Assembly: GCA_021781515.1 (NCBI GenBank)
Contig: JAJXWR010000021.1
Coordinates: 1 to 34,851, forward strand
Length of the DNA stretch: 34,851 nucleotides
Reading direction: 5' to 3'
From: Pseudomonadota bacterium
Lineage (GTDB): Bacteria > Pseudomonadota > Gammaproteobacteria > Pseudomonadales > Moraxellaceae
Under the pieces are notes generated by a model that was not told the DNA's origin, searched no databases, and saw only the letters and a program-made list of their open reading frames with translations. The position numbers were made by a program, and so were the translations under genes. Below, piece by piece: positions 1-8,126 of this stretch (positions are counted from its first letter, which is position 1; every line of letters begins with the position of its first letter).

Positions 1-1464
1 GGCAATCGCCAGGGACAGCAGCATCCCCATCGAGGCATTGATCGGAATCGGGCTCATGTAGGGACCCATCAGTCCCGAGACAAAAGCCATGGGCAGTAAG
101 GCGGCAATTACCGTAAAGGTAGCCAGGATGGTCGGCCCCCCCACTTCATCCACCGCAATAGGAATCCAGTGCGCCATCGGTGCATCCGAGAGACGACGGT
201 GGCGATGGATATTTTCGACGACAACAATGGCGTCATCGACCAAAATACCGATGGAAAATATCAGGGCGAAGAGTGATACCCGGTTCAGCGTGAAACCAAC
301 AGCCCAGGAAGCAAAAAGCGTAACGGCCAGGGTTAACAGAACAGCGGTTCCTACAATCAGCGATTCTCGGCGGCCGAGAGAGAAAAACACCAGGATAATG
401 ACAGAGGCGGTGGCAAACACCAGCTTCTCAATGAGTTTGTTGGCCTTGGCCTGAGCAGTTTCCCCGTAATTACGGCTAATGTTGACCTGTACCTGCGCCG
501 GAATTATGGTATTTTGCAGAATTTTTATCCGGTCAGTGAGTGCTTTGGCCACAGTTACGGCATTACTGCCTGCAATTTTGGTGACCTGCACAGTGACAGC
601 AGGTGCTTCGCCTTTCCGTGTTCCTGTCCAGACATAGTGTGCCGGTTGGTCAGGCCCCAGAAATACCTGAGCCACTTCGGACAAGTAGACCGGTTTCGCA
701 TCGACCATACCGACTATCAGGTGACGGACGTCGGTAGCGGATCGCAGAAAATCATTAGTTACTACAGTCAGTTGTTGATTATCATGTACAATATCGCCTT
801 CACGGGCCGAGACATTGGCGGTTTGCAGGGCACCGGCAATTTGCAGTGCTGTCAGCTGATGCGCCCTTAAGGCTTCAGGATCCAGATCAATGCGTAACAC
901 TTCACCAGGTCCCCCCAGTGTCGTGACTTCACGGGTGCCGGGAATACGCTTCAGTTCGGTTTCCAGGGTATGGGCAATTTTTTCCAGATCATAAGCTGCC
1001 GCTTGTGGCTGAGTGGTGGATAGTGTCAGGGCGACGACCGGGACGTCATCAATACCCATGGGTTTGATCAAGGGTTCGCTGTAGTGCATCCCTGGCGCTA
1101 ACCAGTCCTTATGGCTTTTGAGCGTATCCCACAGACGGATCAACGCCACGTTGCGCGACACCCCTACTTTGTACTGCACGGTCAAAACCGCCATTCCTGG
1201 CATGGAAACAGAATAGACATGATCCATGCCTTTGATGCGTGCCAACACCTGCTCTGCAGGGCTGGAAATCAGATTTGCCACATCAGGGGCGCTGGCTCCC
1301 GGAAACGCAATCAGAACATTGGCCATCGTCACATTGATTTGCGGTTCTTCTTCTTTGGGAGTGACAGAAATGGCAAAAAGACCAAGTAAAAGCGCCATCA
1401 ATGCCAGCAGGGCAGTTAATGGTGTATCCAGAAAATGGCGAGCCAGACGACCAGCAATGCCCAT
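1..1464 (-). CDS. RND-family efflux permease, N-terminal part (runs off left edge)
   Basis: The frame is open from an ATG at 1464 to the window edge, giving about 488 residues of a protein family usually near 1,000. AAGGAGAA lies 6-7 nt upstream of the start. Seen: an N-terminal cytoplasmic stretch and first membrane helix (MGIAGRLARHFLDTPLTALL), the TPKEEEPQINV segment that opens the periplasmic domain, and the TM4 signature GILVDDAIVVVENIHRH with the paired aspartates of the proton relay. Near the edge comes YMSPIPINASMGMLLSLAIA. Family knowledge: a proton-driven inner-membrane pump working with an adaptor and an outer-membrane channel. The adaptor gene lies 43 nt upstream; no outer-membrane factor is in view. 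The substrate cannot be read from this half, but the DUF2892 neighbour and CsoR/CstR-type operator suggest a metal, sulfur or electrophile stress link (inference). Confidence 0.93.
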   Translation of the reverse strand, partial: MGIAGRLARHFLDTPLTALLALMALLLGLFAISVTPKEEEPQINVTMANVLIAFPGASAPDVANLISSPAEQVLARIKGMDHVYSVSMPGMAVLTVQYKVGVSRNVALIRLWDTLKSHKDWLAPGMHYSEPLIKPMGIDDVPVVALTLSTTQPQAAAYDLEKIAHTLETELKRIPGTREVTTLGGPGEVLRIDLDPEALRAHQLTALQIAGALQTANVSAREGDIVHDNQQLTVVTNDFLRSATDVRHLIVGMVDAKPVYLSEVAQVFLGPDQPAHYVWTGTRKGEAPAVTVQVTKIAGSNAVTVAKALTDRIKILQNTIIPAQVQVNISRNYGETAQAKANKLIEKLVFATASVIILVFFSLGRRESLIVGTAVLLTLAVTLFASWAVGFTLNRVSLFALIFSIGILVDDAIVVVENIHRHRRLSDAPMAHWIPIAVDEVGGPTILATFTVIAALLPMAFVSGLMGPYMSPIPINASMGMLLSLAIA

Positions 1465-1507
1465 GGCAGTTTCTCCTTGAAACGTGAAAGCGTGAATACC
1501 TGGCTAT

Positions 1508-2551
1508 TCAGTGTTGCAGTCCGGCGGCAACGGGATCCAGTGCTACTTTTTCACCGGCTTCCAGACCAGACAAGACTTCAATGGCATCCCCGGGAAGTTT
1601 TAATCCGAGGCGGATTTGCCGCAGTTCCGGAGGGGAATCTGCATGCACACAGTAGACGGCGGTTAATTCAGAACGTTGCAGCACAGCCTGCAGCGGAATG
1701 ACCAGACGTCGGCGGGTTCCGGTGACAAAGTGCGCCGAGACCAGTTGACCGGGGAGAAGTCCGTCGGCAGCAGACAGGTGCATGCGGACTTCCGTGGTGT
1801 GGGTCACGGGATCGGCGGTCGGCATCCAGGTCATGCTGGAGCTGGGAATCCAGCGGCTATGTCCCGGAACCTCGATATACGATTTATTCCCCTGATGAAC
1901 CGCTGCCAGACGTAACTGCGGAATTTGTGCACTGGCGCGCAACCAGGCCGGATCAAAACCGGTGGCCAGCGGCGTACCAAGACCGGCAACGTCCCCGACT
2001 TCTACCAGTAACGAGGACATGACGCCGGAATAAGGGGCCACGATGTTGGCAAAACCGCGGGTCGTCTGTTGCTGGTTCAGTTCCGCCTGCACGCTACGCA
2101 AATGGGCGACAGCACTTTGCCAGTTGGCATTGGCCTGATCATACTGGGCTTGCGAGACATAATGTTGCGCTAGTAGCTGTTGCACCCGGTTGAACTGGTC
2201 GGCGGCATTTTGTTGTTGCACTTGCGCTTCCTTGACCCGCGCTGCCGTGGACAACAGTTGTTGGTCAGCGACTGAGGTATCAATGCGCATGATGACCTGG
2301 CCGGCTTTTACTCGGTCACCGGCCCGGAAATTAATCTGCACAATACGACCGGCCGTCTGGGCGCTCACCGTTGACTGACGTTCTGCTTCCACAGTAGCTA
2401 CAGTATCGTAGGTGGTTTCAACCTGCTGATAACTCACCGTTGCTGAGGCAGGAACTGCGGCGATGGCACGGTCAGTTCCCCATAATGCCAATGCGGTCAG
2501 CAGTGGCATTACCGGAAAGACTGAAAAAGAAAGAAATGAAGGGCGGTTCAC
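1508..2551 (-). CDS. HlyD-type periplasmic adaptor (membrane fusion protein) of the RND pump
   Basis: A 347-residue protein with an N-terminal signal or anchor helix (about residues 5-32), then a biotinyl-lipoyl half-motif (VSAQTAGRIVQINFRAGDRV), a coiled-coil hairpin rich in Gln and Ala (about 95-165), the second lipoyl half (ANIVAPYSGVMSSLLVEVGD) and a beta-barrel domain ending in LSGLEAGEKVALDP. This order is standard for RND adaptors, which bridge the inner-membrane pump and the outer-membrane duct. Its ATG overlaps the stop of the DUF2892 gene by 4 nt, and the permease follows after 43 nt, so the three are very probably one transcript. Confidence 0.93.
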   Translation of the reverse strand: MNRPSFLSFSVFPVMPLLTALALWGTDRAIAAVPASATVSYQQVETTYDTVATVEAERQSTVSAQTAGRIVQINFRAGDRVKAGQVIMRIDTSVADQQLLSTAARVKEAQVQQQNAADQFNRVQQLLAQHYVSQAQYDQANANWQSAVAHLRSVQAELNQQQTTRGFANIVAPYSGVMSSLLVEVGDVAGLGTPLATGFDPAWLRASAQIPQLRLAAVHQGNKSYIEVPGHSRWIPSSSMTWMPTADPVTHTTEVRMHLSAADGLLPGQLVSAHFVTGTRRRLVIPLQAVLQRSELTAVYCVHADSPPELRQIRLGLKLPGDAIEVLSGLEAGEKVALDPVAAGLQH

Positions 2552-2748
2552 GGTTTAATTTCCTCTGGCAAGCCAAACATTTTCAGCAGGGTCATCATCG
2601 GGCACCATTGGGTAAAGGCCGATTGGAAAAGATTCAGTCCGATGAAGGCTGTAAACAGAAACCACGCAGGATTAACGAAATGGCCCAGAGCAACACTGAG
2701 CATAATAAATAAACCGGCAATTAAACGAAGTGCTCGTTGAACAGTCAT
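2548..2748 (-). CDS. DUF2892 (YgaP-like) small inner-membrane protein
   Basis: A 66-residue protein starting MTVQRALRLIAG. It has two hydrophobic helices and the DUF2892 ending NLFQSAFTQWCPMMTLLKMFG with its conserved Cys-Pro. I chose the ATG at 2748 because AGGAG sits just upstream; a longer frame exists to 2787 but has no such site and would run into the dyad promoter region. In YgaP-type proteins this domain follows a rhodanese sulfurtransferase domain; here it stands alone. It is the first gene of the efflux operon, directly behind the operator-promoter at 2784-2812. Its function in this setting is unknown. Confidence 0.85.
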   Translation of the reverse strand: MTVQRALRLIAGLFIMLSVALGHFVNPAWFLFTAFIGLNLFQSAFTQWCPMMTLLKMFGLPEEIKP

Positions 2749-2783
2749 GGCTAAACTCCTGATGTACAGTGGATGTTGTAGAT

Positions 2784-2812
2784 ACATTATACCCCTGGGG
2801 GTATAATGTCAA
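2784..2812 (-). promoter_or_regulatory. Promoter with embedded CsoR/CstR-type operator dyad
   Basis: On the minus strand TTGACA (2807-2812) and TATAAT (2786-2791) are perfect -35 and -10 boxes with a short 15-bp spacer. The spacer and -10 box are covered by a perfect inverted repeat with 12-bp arms and a 2-bp centre (2784-2809), core ATACCCC-TG-GGGGTAT. This core resembles operators of CsoR/CstR-family repressors, which sense Cu(I) or persulfide (family knowledge, recalled). It drives the DUF2892, adaptor and permease genes. No CsoR-type repressor gene is in this window. Confidence 0.75.
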
Positions 2813-2827
2813 GCCTCTGTATATAAT

Positions 2828-5800
2828 TTATGGAGATATGGGTCCGGTTTCTACGGGTCGGGTAGCCAATTCAGTATTGATCCCCTGTGCGGTCAAATTA
2901 TTGCATATGACCTGCTCGGCGCTAAAACGAAAGAGATAGTGGGGGCCCCCGGCCTTGAACCCCGTGCCGGATAATCCTTGTCCGCCAAAGGGTTGACAAC
3001 CTACCTGAGCACCGATCTGATTGCGGTTGACATAGACATTACCGATACCCAGGGTTTTTGCCTGTTCCAGCCAGCTCGCAGGCATCCGGCTATAGATGCC
3101 TAAGGTGAGTCCATAGCCACTGTGGCGAATCCATTGCAACACCTGCGCTTCCTCCCCGCAGGCATAACAGGCAACATGCAGTATCGGGCCAAATATTTCC
3201 CGGTCAGGTAGCTCATTCCAGGAACACAGATAGGCCGCAGGTGCGACATAGCAACCGTGTTCTGGAATGTCCGCCTGGGCCAGTAATTCACTACGCTCAC
3301 CGAGCGCTTGTTGATAAGCCAGTAGTTGGCTTTGCGCATGTAAATCAATGACAGGTCCGACATCCGTGGCAAAATCCAGTGGATTACCGACGAGCAGCAC
3401 TGACATGGCCTGCGATAGATGAGCACGCAAACTGTCCAGCAAGGTGTCCTGCACAAAGAGTATCCGACAGGAAGAACAGCGTTGGCCTGCACTATTAAAG
3501 GCGGATACCAGAACATCGCGTACCAGTTGCGGAATTAGCGCAGTACTATCGGCAATCAGCGTATTCAGGCCACCGGTTTCGGCAATTAACGGCAACACTG
3601 CCGTATGTTTTTCTGCCAGTTGCTGATGGATCTGCTGTGCCGTCTGCGTGGATCCCGTCAGAGCGACACCGGCAAGCGATGCAAATTCCAGCAGGGTCTG
3701 GCCCAGTTCCGCTGAAGTGCCCAGCAGGAGTTGTAGTGCTTCAACCGGAATACCACTGTGGTGCAGGTCACGTACGGCCCGTTCGGCGAGCATGGGTGTC
3801 TGCAGGGCAGGTTTAGCGACGACAGTGTTCCCACAGACTAAGGCGGCTGCGATTTGCCCTAAAAAGATGGCCAACGGAAAATTCCACGGACTCAGACAGA
3901 CAAACATCCCTCGTCCCTGCCACAGCAGGGTATTGGCTTCACCCGTAATATGTGCCAGAGTTTGCGGAGCCAGCGCCTGTTGTGCCAGCATTGCATAATA
4001 ACGGCAAAGTTCTACGGCTTCACGTAATTCAGCCTGGGCATCCATGAGGACTTTGCCGCCTTCATGCACGAGAAGGCAGAGGTAATCAGTCGCCTGTTCT
4101 TCCAGAATGGCCGCCATGCGCAAGAGGCAGTTGGCCCGCACTGCCAATGGTTTTTGTTGCCAGTCAGACAGGGCTGACTGAGCCTGTTGCAGCGCCTTGA
4201 GCGCCATAGGGGCATCCGCCAGATGTAACTGCGTCATAAAACGACCATCGGCACGCGAATGCTGTGGATGTAAGGCACCGGTTTGTCGTTGCCCATTGAT
4301 AATACTGCCAGTGTGTTCTGGCCAGTGAGGATTGTGCAAGTGCCCCTGGATTTTCAGCAGTGCCGCTTCGTCGGCCAGACTGAAGCCACTGGCCCGGTGC
4401 CATTGCACCCCGGGAAGGTGCCGTGGATCCGCTTCCGCAGCAGATAAGGTCTGCAGACGTTCGCTAAATCCGGCAAACGGGTTGGCCAGCGGTTCCACCG
4501 ATTGCTGCGTCGAGAGTTGGGCAACAAAGGACTGGTTGCTGCTGTTTTCCAGCAAACGCCGCACGAGGTAGGGCAGTAACTCTGCATAAGCGCCTATCGG
4601 TGCATAGAGACGACAGGGATAGCCTGTTTCCGCCTGATGCAGTTGATGCAATGCTTCCCCCATGCCTTGCAGACGCTGTACTTCATAAGGACGTTCACCG
4701 GCGACTTCCTGAATCCACGCCAGTGTGTGGGCATTATGCGTGGCAAACTGTGGTCGCAGTAAACGTGATTGCAGTAAAAAACGAGCACAGGCGAGATAGG
4801 CAATATCCGTATGTTGTTTACGGCAGTACACCGGATAGGCGGTAAGGGACAGTTGTTGCGCCCGTTTGATCTCTGCATCCCAGTAAGCCCCTTTCACCAG
4901 ACGTACCGGAATGCACAGGCCCGTCTGACGAGCCAATTGCTCAAGACCGGACAAGGTTTCCGGGGCATTGGGTAAATACGCCTGAACGGCAATGCCCAGG
5001 CCGTCCCAACTGGCGAGATCCGGATGCCGACGCAACTGTCGCATGACGTTCATTGTCAGTCCCAGTGTTTCGCTGTCTTCGGCATCCAGTGTCAGTTCAA
5101 TGTTATGCAACGCTGCGGTTTTCGCCAGCCATAAACAACGTTCAGTCAACTCATCCAGACACACGCTCTGTTTGGCAGCAGCAAACTGGGGATGCAATGC
5201 AGAAAGTTTGATCGACAGACTATCGCGCATCGAGCGAGGTTGTTCGGCCATGGCGAGTAATGCCTCACCGTAGGCATTCAGGTACCGTTCAACGTCCTCA
5301 TTACCCAGAGCAGATTCACCCAACATATCGAAACTATATAGCAGGGAAGCGTGTCGCTGAGACAGCGCACCATGGATGTTCTCTGCAAAAATGAAATGCT
5401 GAGCGGCTCGCTGTATCACCAGACGCACCGTTTTTAGAAATAGCAGATTAGTCCATGGCAGTAACCAGGGCGCATTACGTTCACTTTGCCTGAAATAGAA
5501 TTTTCCCCATTTCAGTGCCGATTCGGCCACCCATTGCGTCCAGGTCGCCGATGCAAAAAAATCATCTTTCCATCGTCCCTGGCTGAGCATTGAACGGGAA
5601 AACTCCAATGCCGTTTCTTCATCAGGAATCCGTAAAAAACATTCAGCCAGCGACAGCAATGCCTGACCTTCAGCCGAATCCAGACCAAACTGCGTAAGCA
5701 TTCCAGCAAACAGATTACCAGAGGCACTCTGGATATGTTCAATCCAATTGCGTGCCCTGTTTTCAATTCTTTGTTCCTGCTCGGCCTCCAGTGCGATGGA

Positions 5801-5869
5801 TTTATGCAGTGCCAACAGGCGCTGTGCCTCATCCGAAGCGGCAGATGACCGTATCGATGAATGTATCAT
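2828..5869 (-). CDS. putA: Bifunctional proline dehydrogenase / P5C dehydrogenase PutA (short form)
   Basis: A 1,013-residue protein. After an N-terminal helical arm comes the FAD-dependent proline dehydrogenase barrel (GIAVQAYLPNAPETL, RLVKGAYWDAEIKRAQ near residues 290-350). The NAD-dependent aldehyde dehydrogenase half follows, with ETGGLN, the catalytic-cysteine segment SAGQRCSSCRILF, and GGQGLSGTGFKAGGP at the end. It oxidises proline to glutamate in two steps with channelled P5C. It has neither the N-terminal ribbon-helix-helix domain of the autoregulatory enterobacterial form nor an obvious long C-terminal domain, so it should be an enzyme only, with regulation elsewhere. The ATG at 5869 has only a weak ribosome site; a slightly later start is possible. 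The divergent neighbour is proline iminopeptidase, which releases proline, a plausible metabolic link. Confidence 0.96.
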   Translation of the reverse strand: MIHSSIRSSAASDEAQRLLALHKSIALEAEQEQRIENRARNWIEHIQSASGNLFAGMLTQFGLDSAEGQALLSLAECFLRIPDEETALEFSRSMLSQGRWKDDFFASATWTQWVAESALKWGKFYFRQSERNAPWLLPWTNLLFLKTVRLVIQRAAQHFIFAENIHGALSQRHASLLYSFDMLGESALGNEDVERYLNAYGEALLAMAEQPRSMRDSLSIKLSALHPQFAAAKQSVCLDELTERCLWLAKTAALHNIELTLDAEDSETLGLTMNVMRQLRRHPDLASWDGLGIAVQAYLPNAPETLSGLEQLARQTGLCIPVRLVKGAYWDAEIKRAQQLSLTAYPVYCRKQHTDIAYLACARFLLQSRLLRPQFATHNAHTLAWIQEVAGERPYEVQRLQGMGEALHQLHQAETGYPCRLYAPIGAYAELLPYLVRRLLENSSNQSFVAQLSTQQSVEPLANPFAGFSERLQTLSAAEADPRHLPGVQWHRASGFSLADEAALLKIQGHLHNPHWPEHTGSIINGQRQTGALHPQHSRADGRFMTQLHLADAPMALKALQQAQSALSDWQQKPLAVRANCLLRMAAILEEQATDYLCLLVHEGGKVLMDAQAELREAVELCRYYAMLAQQALAPQTLAHITGEANTLLWQGRGMFVCLSPWNFPLAIFLGQIAAALVCGNTVVAKPALQTPMLAERAVRDLHHSGIPVEALQLLLGTSAELGQTLLEFASLAGVALTGSTQTAQQIHQQLAEKHTAVLPLIAETGGLNTLIADSTALIPQLVRDVLVSAFNSAGQRCSSCRILFVQDTLLDSLRAHLSQAMSVLLVGNPLDFATDVGPVIDLHAQSQLLAYQQALGERSELLAQADIPEHGCYVAPAAYLCSWNELPDREIFGPILHVACYACGEEAQVLQWIRHSGYGLTLGIYSRMPASWLEQAKTLGIGNVYVNRNQIGAQVGCQPFGGQGLSGTGFKAGGPHYLFRFSAEQVICNNLTAQGINTELATRPVETGPISP

Positions 5870-5934
5870 AGAGCAGATTCCATCTTAAAATTTCCTCGCA
5901 TTGCAGCAAAAGGTCAGCCTCTGGCTTCTTCTAG

Positions 5935-5962
5935 ATTGTAAGTATAACTTCAGGCAGTGCAA
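5935..5962 (-). promoter_or_regulatory. Probable putA promoter
   Basis: On the minus strand TTGCAC (5957-5962), a 16-bp spacer and TACAAT (5935-5940) form a reasonable sigma-70 promoter ending about 65 bp upstream of the putA start. Confidence 0.5.
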
Positions 5963-6061
5963 ACGGTACGGTCGCTGATTTGCGGATCAGAGAAATTTTT
6001 TGCAGTACCTGCCGGATATTTCAGCAGAGTAACCGGCCAATGTGTTAAGAATATGATTTAC

Positions 6062-6079
6062 TATACTGCAGATCTGCAG
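6062..6079 (+). promoter_or_regulatory. pip -10 box and overlapping 14-bp perfect palindrome
   Basis: TATACT (6062-6067) looks like a -10 box about 45 bp before the iminopeptidase start. It runs straight into CTGCAGATCTGCAG (6066-6079), a perfect palindrome covering the expected transcription start. It could be an operator; no good -35 box is visible. Confidence 0.35.
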
Positions 6080-6110
6080 ACAGCGTCTGCATTCTCCAGG
6101 AGTATCTCGG

Positions 6111-7067
6111 ATGCGTGTGCTTTATCCTGAAATTGCCTGTAATCGCCAGTTCATGCTGTCAGTGTCGGCAGATCATCAGATTTACGTGGAAGAATCCGGT
6201 CAACCCGATGGCATACCGGTGTTATTTATCCATGGTGGGCCAGGTGGAGGTTGTCTGCCATGGCAACGGCGTTTTTTTAACCCGGAAAAATACCGGATTA
6301 TTTTGTTTGATCAGCGTGGTTGTGGTCGTAGTCAGCCCTATGCCAGCCTGGAAAACAATACGACACCGGACCTGATTGAAGACATGGAACGGATTCGCAA
6401 TGAACTGGCCATTGAACGTTGGGTGCTTTTTGGTGGATCCTGGGGATCGACGCTGGCAGTGGCCTATGCTGAACAATTTCCACAACGAGTACAAGCACTG
6501 ATTTTGCGTGGAGTATTTTTATGCCGACCCAAAGACATCTACTGGTTTTATCAGGACGGAGCGAGTCGGGTGTTTCCCGATGCCTTTGCAGAATTCGTCA
6601 AACTGGTGCCGCCGGAAGAAAGATCCAACCTGCTATCTGCATATTACCAGCGACTGACCGGAACCGATGAATTGCAGCGCATGGCCTTTGCTAAAGCCTG
6701 GTCGCTGTGGGAAGGGCATTGCCTGACCTTACACCCCAGCCCCTCGGTGGTTGAACAGTTTGCCGATCCCCATAAAGCCTTGGCCATGGCCAGGATTGAG
6801 GCACATTATTTTATGCATGACAGTTTTTTTAGGGACAATCAGTTATTGGCAGACGCAGAAAAAATGGCGGATATTCCGGGAATCATTGTACATGGCCGTT
6901 ATGACATGGTCTGCCCACTGGATAATGCCCTTGCATTGCATCAGGCATGGCCTGCATCCCGACTGCAGATCATTCGAGACGCCGGTCATGCGGCTACAGA
7001 ACCCGGGATACTGGATGCGTTAGTCAGGGCCACGGATGAACTGGCCCAGGATGTTGAACCAACGTAA
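6111..7067 (+). CDS. pip: Proline iminopeptidase (alpha/beta hydrolase, peptidase S33)
   Basis: A 318-residue protein, the usual length of the family. It removes N-terminal proline from peptides in the cytoplasm. Seen: the oxyanion-hole segment HGGPGGG near residue 42, DQRGCGRS, the nucleophile elbow GGSWGSTL with the catalytic Ser near residue 110, the acid in HGRYDMVCP, and the catalytic His in RDAGHAATEPG. CCAGGAG lies a few bases upstream of the ATG. It is transcribed away from putA, so released proline could feed proline catabolism (inference). No frameshift or missing residue was noticed. Confidence 0.95.
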   Translation: MRVLYPEIACNRQFMLSVSADHQIYVEESGQPDGIPVLFIHGGPGGGCLPWQRRFFNPEKYRIILFDQRGCGRSQPYASLENNTTPDLIEDMERIRNELAIERWVLFGGSWGSTLAVAYAEQFPQRVQALILRGVFLCRPKDIYWFYQDGASRVFPDAFAEFVKLVPPEERSNLLSAYYQRLTGTDELQRMAFAKAWSLWEGHCLTLHPSPSVVEQFADPHKALAMARIEAHYFMHDSFFRDNQLLADAEKMADIPGIIVHGRYDMVCPLDNALALHQAWPASRLQIIRDAGHAATEPGILDALVRATDELAQDVEPT

Positions 7068-7481
7068 GTCAGCGCAATAATCGTTTTGGTACAGCCCGGT
7101 ACCTGCACCCGTACCACATCTGTGCCTAAAGGCTCTGCGCTTCTTGAGTCTTCAATGGTTGAGCGCACGTTGCCGTGTCGCCCCGGACAACCCCGTTCGG
7201 GTGTATCATTAATGAATGAAATTTACCGCTTTTGTACATCTGCGTCGCGTTTCGGTCAGAGTAATCCGTATGGCCGTCTCGCTGATAGCATGACTCCGGT
7301 TGGGTCTTAGGATTGACATTGAAGAAAAACTCTGGGGAGAACACTTTTGCTTCTGTGAGACGTGCAGTATCACAACTGGAGACAAAAAACCGAGATTGTG
7401 CTGGCATTTTGTTCAAATCAATGCCGTCAGGGGTGGCAACTGAAACAGCTGTCTCATCGCTGTACTCCAGCGGTTGGCTTT
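7068..7481 (+). other. Gene-free stretch upstream of the small-RNA locus
   Basis: No recognisable gene. A minus-strand frame of 144 residues crosses it (7126-7560) but has no family match I know, and it continues into the regulatory part of the repeated RNA locus, so I treat it as chance. No convincing terminator follows the iminopeptidase gene. Confidence 0.4.
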
Positions 7482-7506
7482 GTAACAGGGGGTAACGGGG
7501 TGTTAC
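7482..7506 (+). promoter_or_regulatory. GTAAC/GTTAC activator-like site (UAS), copy A
   Basis: GTAAC at 7482-7486, again at 7492-7496, and GTTAC at 7502-7506: three half-sites spaced exactly 10 bp, the last two forming an inverted repeat around GGGGT. The same arrangement occurs at 30485-30509, and GTAAC direct repeats at the same 10-bp step recur at 29068-29096. The site lies 85 bp upstream of a sigma-54 promoter, the usual position for an enhancer-binding protein such as NtrC or CbrB. CbrB is the activator of the analogous Pseudomonas RNAs; its identity here is inference. Confidence 0.65.
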
Positions 7507-7591
7507 TCGACGTAGCGGAAAAATGCAGTGAGCGTAGAGGTGTGTTTTAATAAACATCATTTAATCAATAGGATAGATGTATAAAAAATAG

Positions 7592-7606
7592 TGGCACGGT
7601 TCCTGC
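7592..7606 (+). promoter_or_regulatory. Sigma-54 (-24/-12) promoter, copy A
   Basis: TGGCACGGTTCCTGC matches the sigma-54 consensus TGGCACG-N4-TTGCW with one change and has the required GG-N10-GC spacing. It is preceded by a stretch shared with copy B (AAAAAATAGTGGCAC). Confidence 0.75.
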
Positions 7607-7617
7607 TTTATTTATAT

Positions 7618-7886
7618 TGCCAGATGATGAAAAATAAAAATGGCAAATAAAAATAACAAGACAATAAAAATAAAACAAATTATATAAATAAATAATAAGA
7701 ATAAATACCAAAACAATAAAAGCAATACAATAAAAGCAATAAAATAAATACAAATAATAATAACGCACAAAACAATAAATAAATTAAGTGAATGTCGTAT
7801 AAAAAAAACAAAAAACCACAAAAAAACAAAAAACCACAATCCATAAATGATGAGCACCGGGAGATGAAGTCTCCCGCTCCATCCTC
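7618..7886 (+). ncRNA. Putative sigma-54-dependent A-rich small RNA, copy A (CrcZ/CrcY-like architecture)
   Basis: The predicted start is about 12 nt after the -12 GC. The next 230 nt or so are strikingly A-rich and almost free of G, dominated by AAN-type triplets such as ACAATAAAA and AATAATAATAACG, with an 18-nt tandem repeat at about 7808-7838. AAN repeats bind the distal face of Hfq (family knowledge). The end carries CGGGAGA-TGAAG-TCTCCCG (7858-7876) inside a sequence almost identical to copy B. It resembles the Pseudomonas CrcZ/CrcY RNAs, which titrate Hfq-Crc in catabolite repression. There is no poly-U after the hairpin, so the 3' end is uncertain. No protein is encoded. Confidence 0.6.
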
Positions 7887-8027
7887 AGTAATAAATCCTA
7901 TTAAGTTTGCAAAAAGATCTCGTAATATCATGGTGATGTAGTAATAATATTTTACTCATATGATTTTATGAGGAATATAATGGCCAATCCCACAATAAAA
8001 TTCGATTTTGAACAGATAAAGCTGGCA

Positions 8028-8126
8028 GCTTAAGAGATTCTTCGCCAGTTCTGTGCGATTATGCACTCCAGTGAGTTTGCTTTCCGTGTGCGCATAACAG
8101 TCAAGCAGGATATTGAGTATTCTCGT
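8028..8126 (-). pseudogene. Possible remnant of a LuxR-type regulator C-terminus
   Basis: The minus strand reads a short segment containing KLTGVHNRTELAKNLL, like the recognition-helix end of LuxR/NarL helix-turn-helix domains (typically RKLGVHNRTEL). Nothing before it in the same frame looks like the rest of the domain. Tentative. Confidence 0.25.

Noticed and set aside
3100-4878. Several 67-138 residue frames inside putA on both strands
   Set aside because: All overlap the continuous PutA reading frame with intact motifs.
7140-7215. tRNA-like stretch after the iminopeptidase gene
   Set aside because: TTCAATGGTTGAGCGC looks like a D-arm, but no T-arm with GGTTCGAAT and no acceptor stem could be paired.
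7126-7560. 144-residue minus-strand ORF
   Set aside because: It covers the activator-site region shared with copy B, where the shared peptide-like sequence simply reflects DNA similarity (VTPRYP reads from the GGTAACGGGGTGTTAC block). No family is recognised.
7801-7840. Short direct repeats suggestive of CRISPR
   Set aside because: Only two 18-nt units without spacers, in low-complexity A-rich sequence; no cas genes.
7565-7931. Three overlapping minus-strand ORFs rich in Tyr, Phe, Leu and Ile that look like small membrane proteins
   Set aside because: They are antisense translations of the A-rich tract of the small-RNA locus; the composition alone makes such frames open, and they have no ribosome site.
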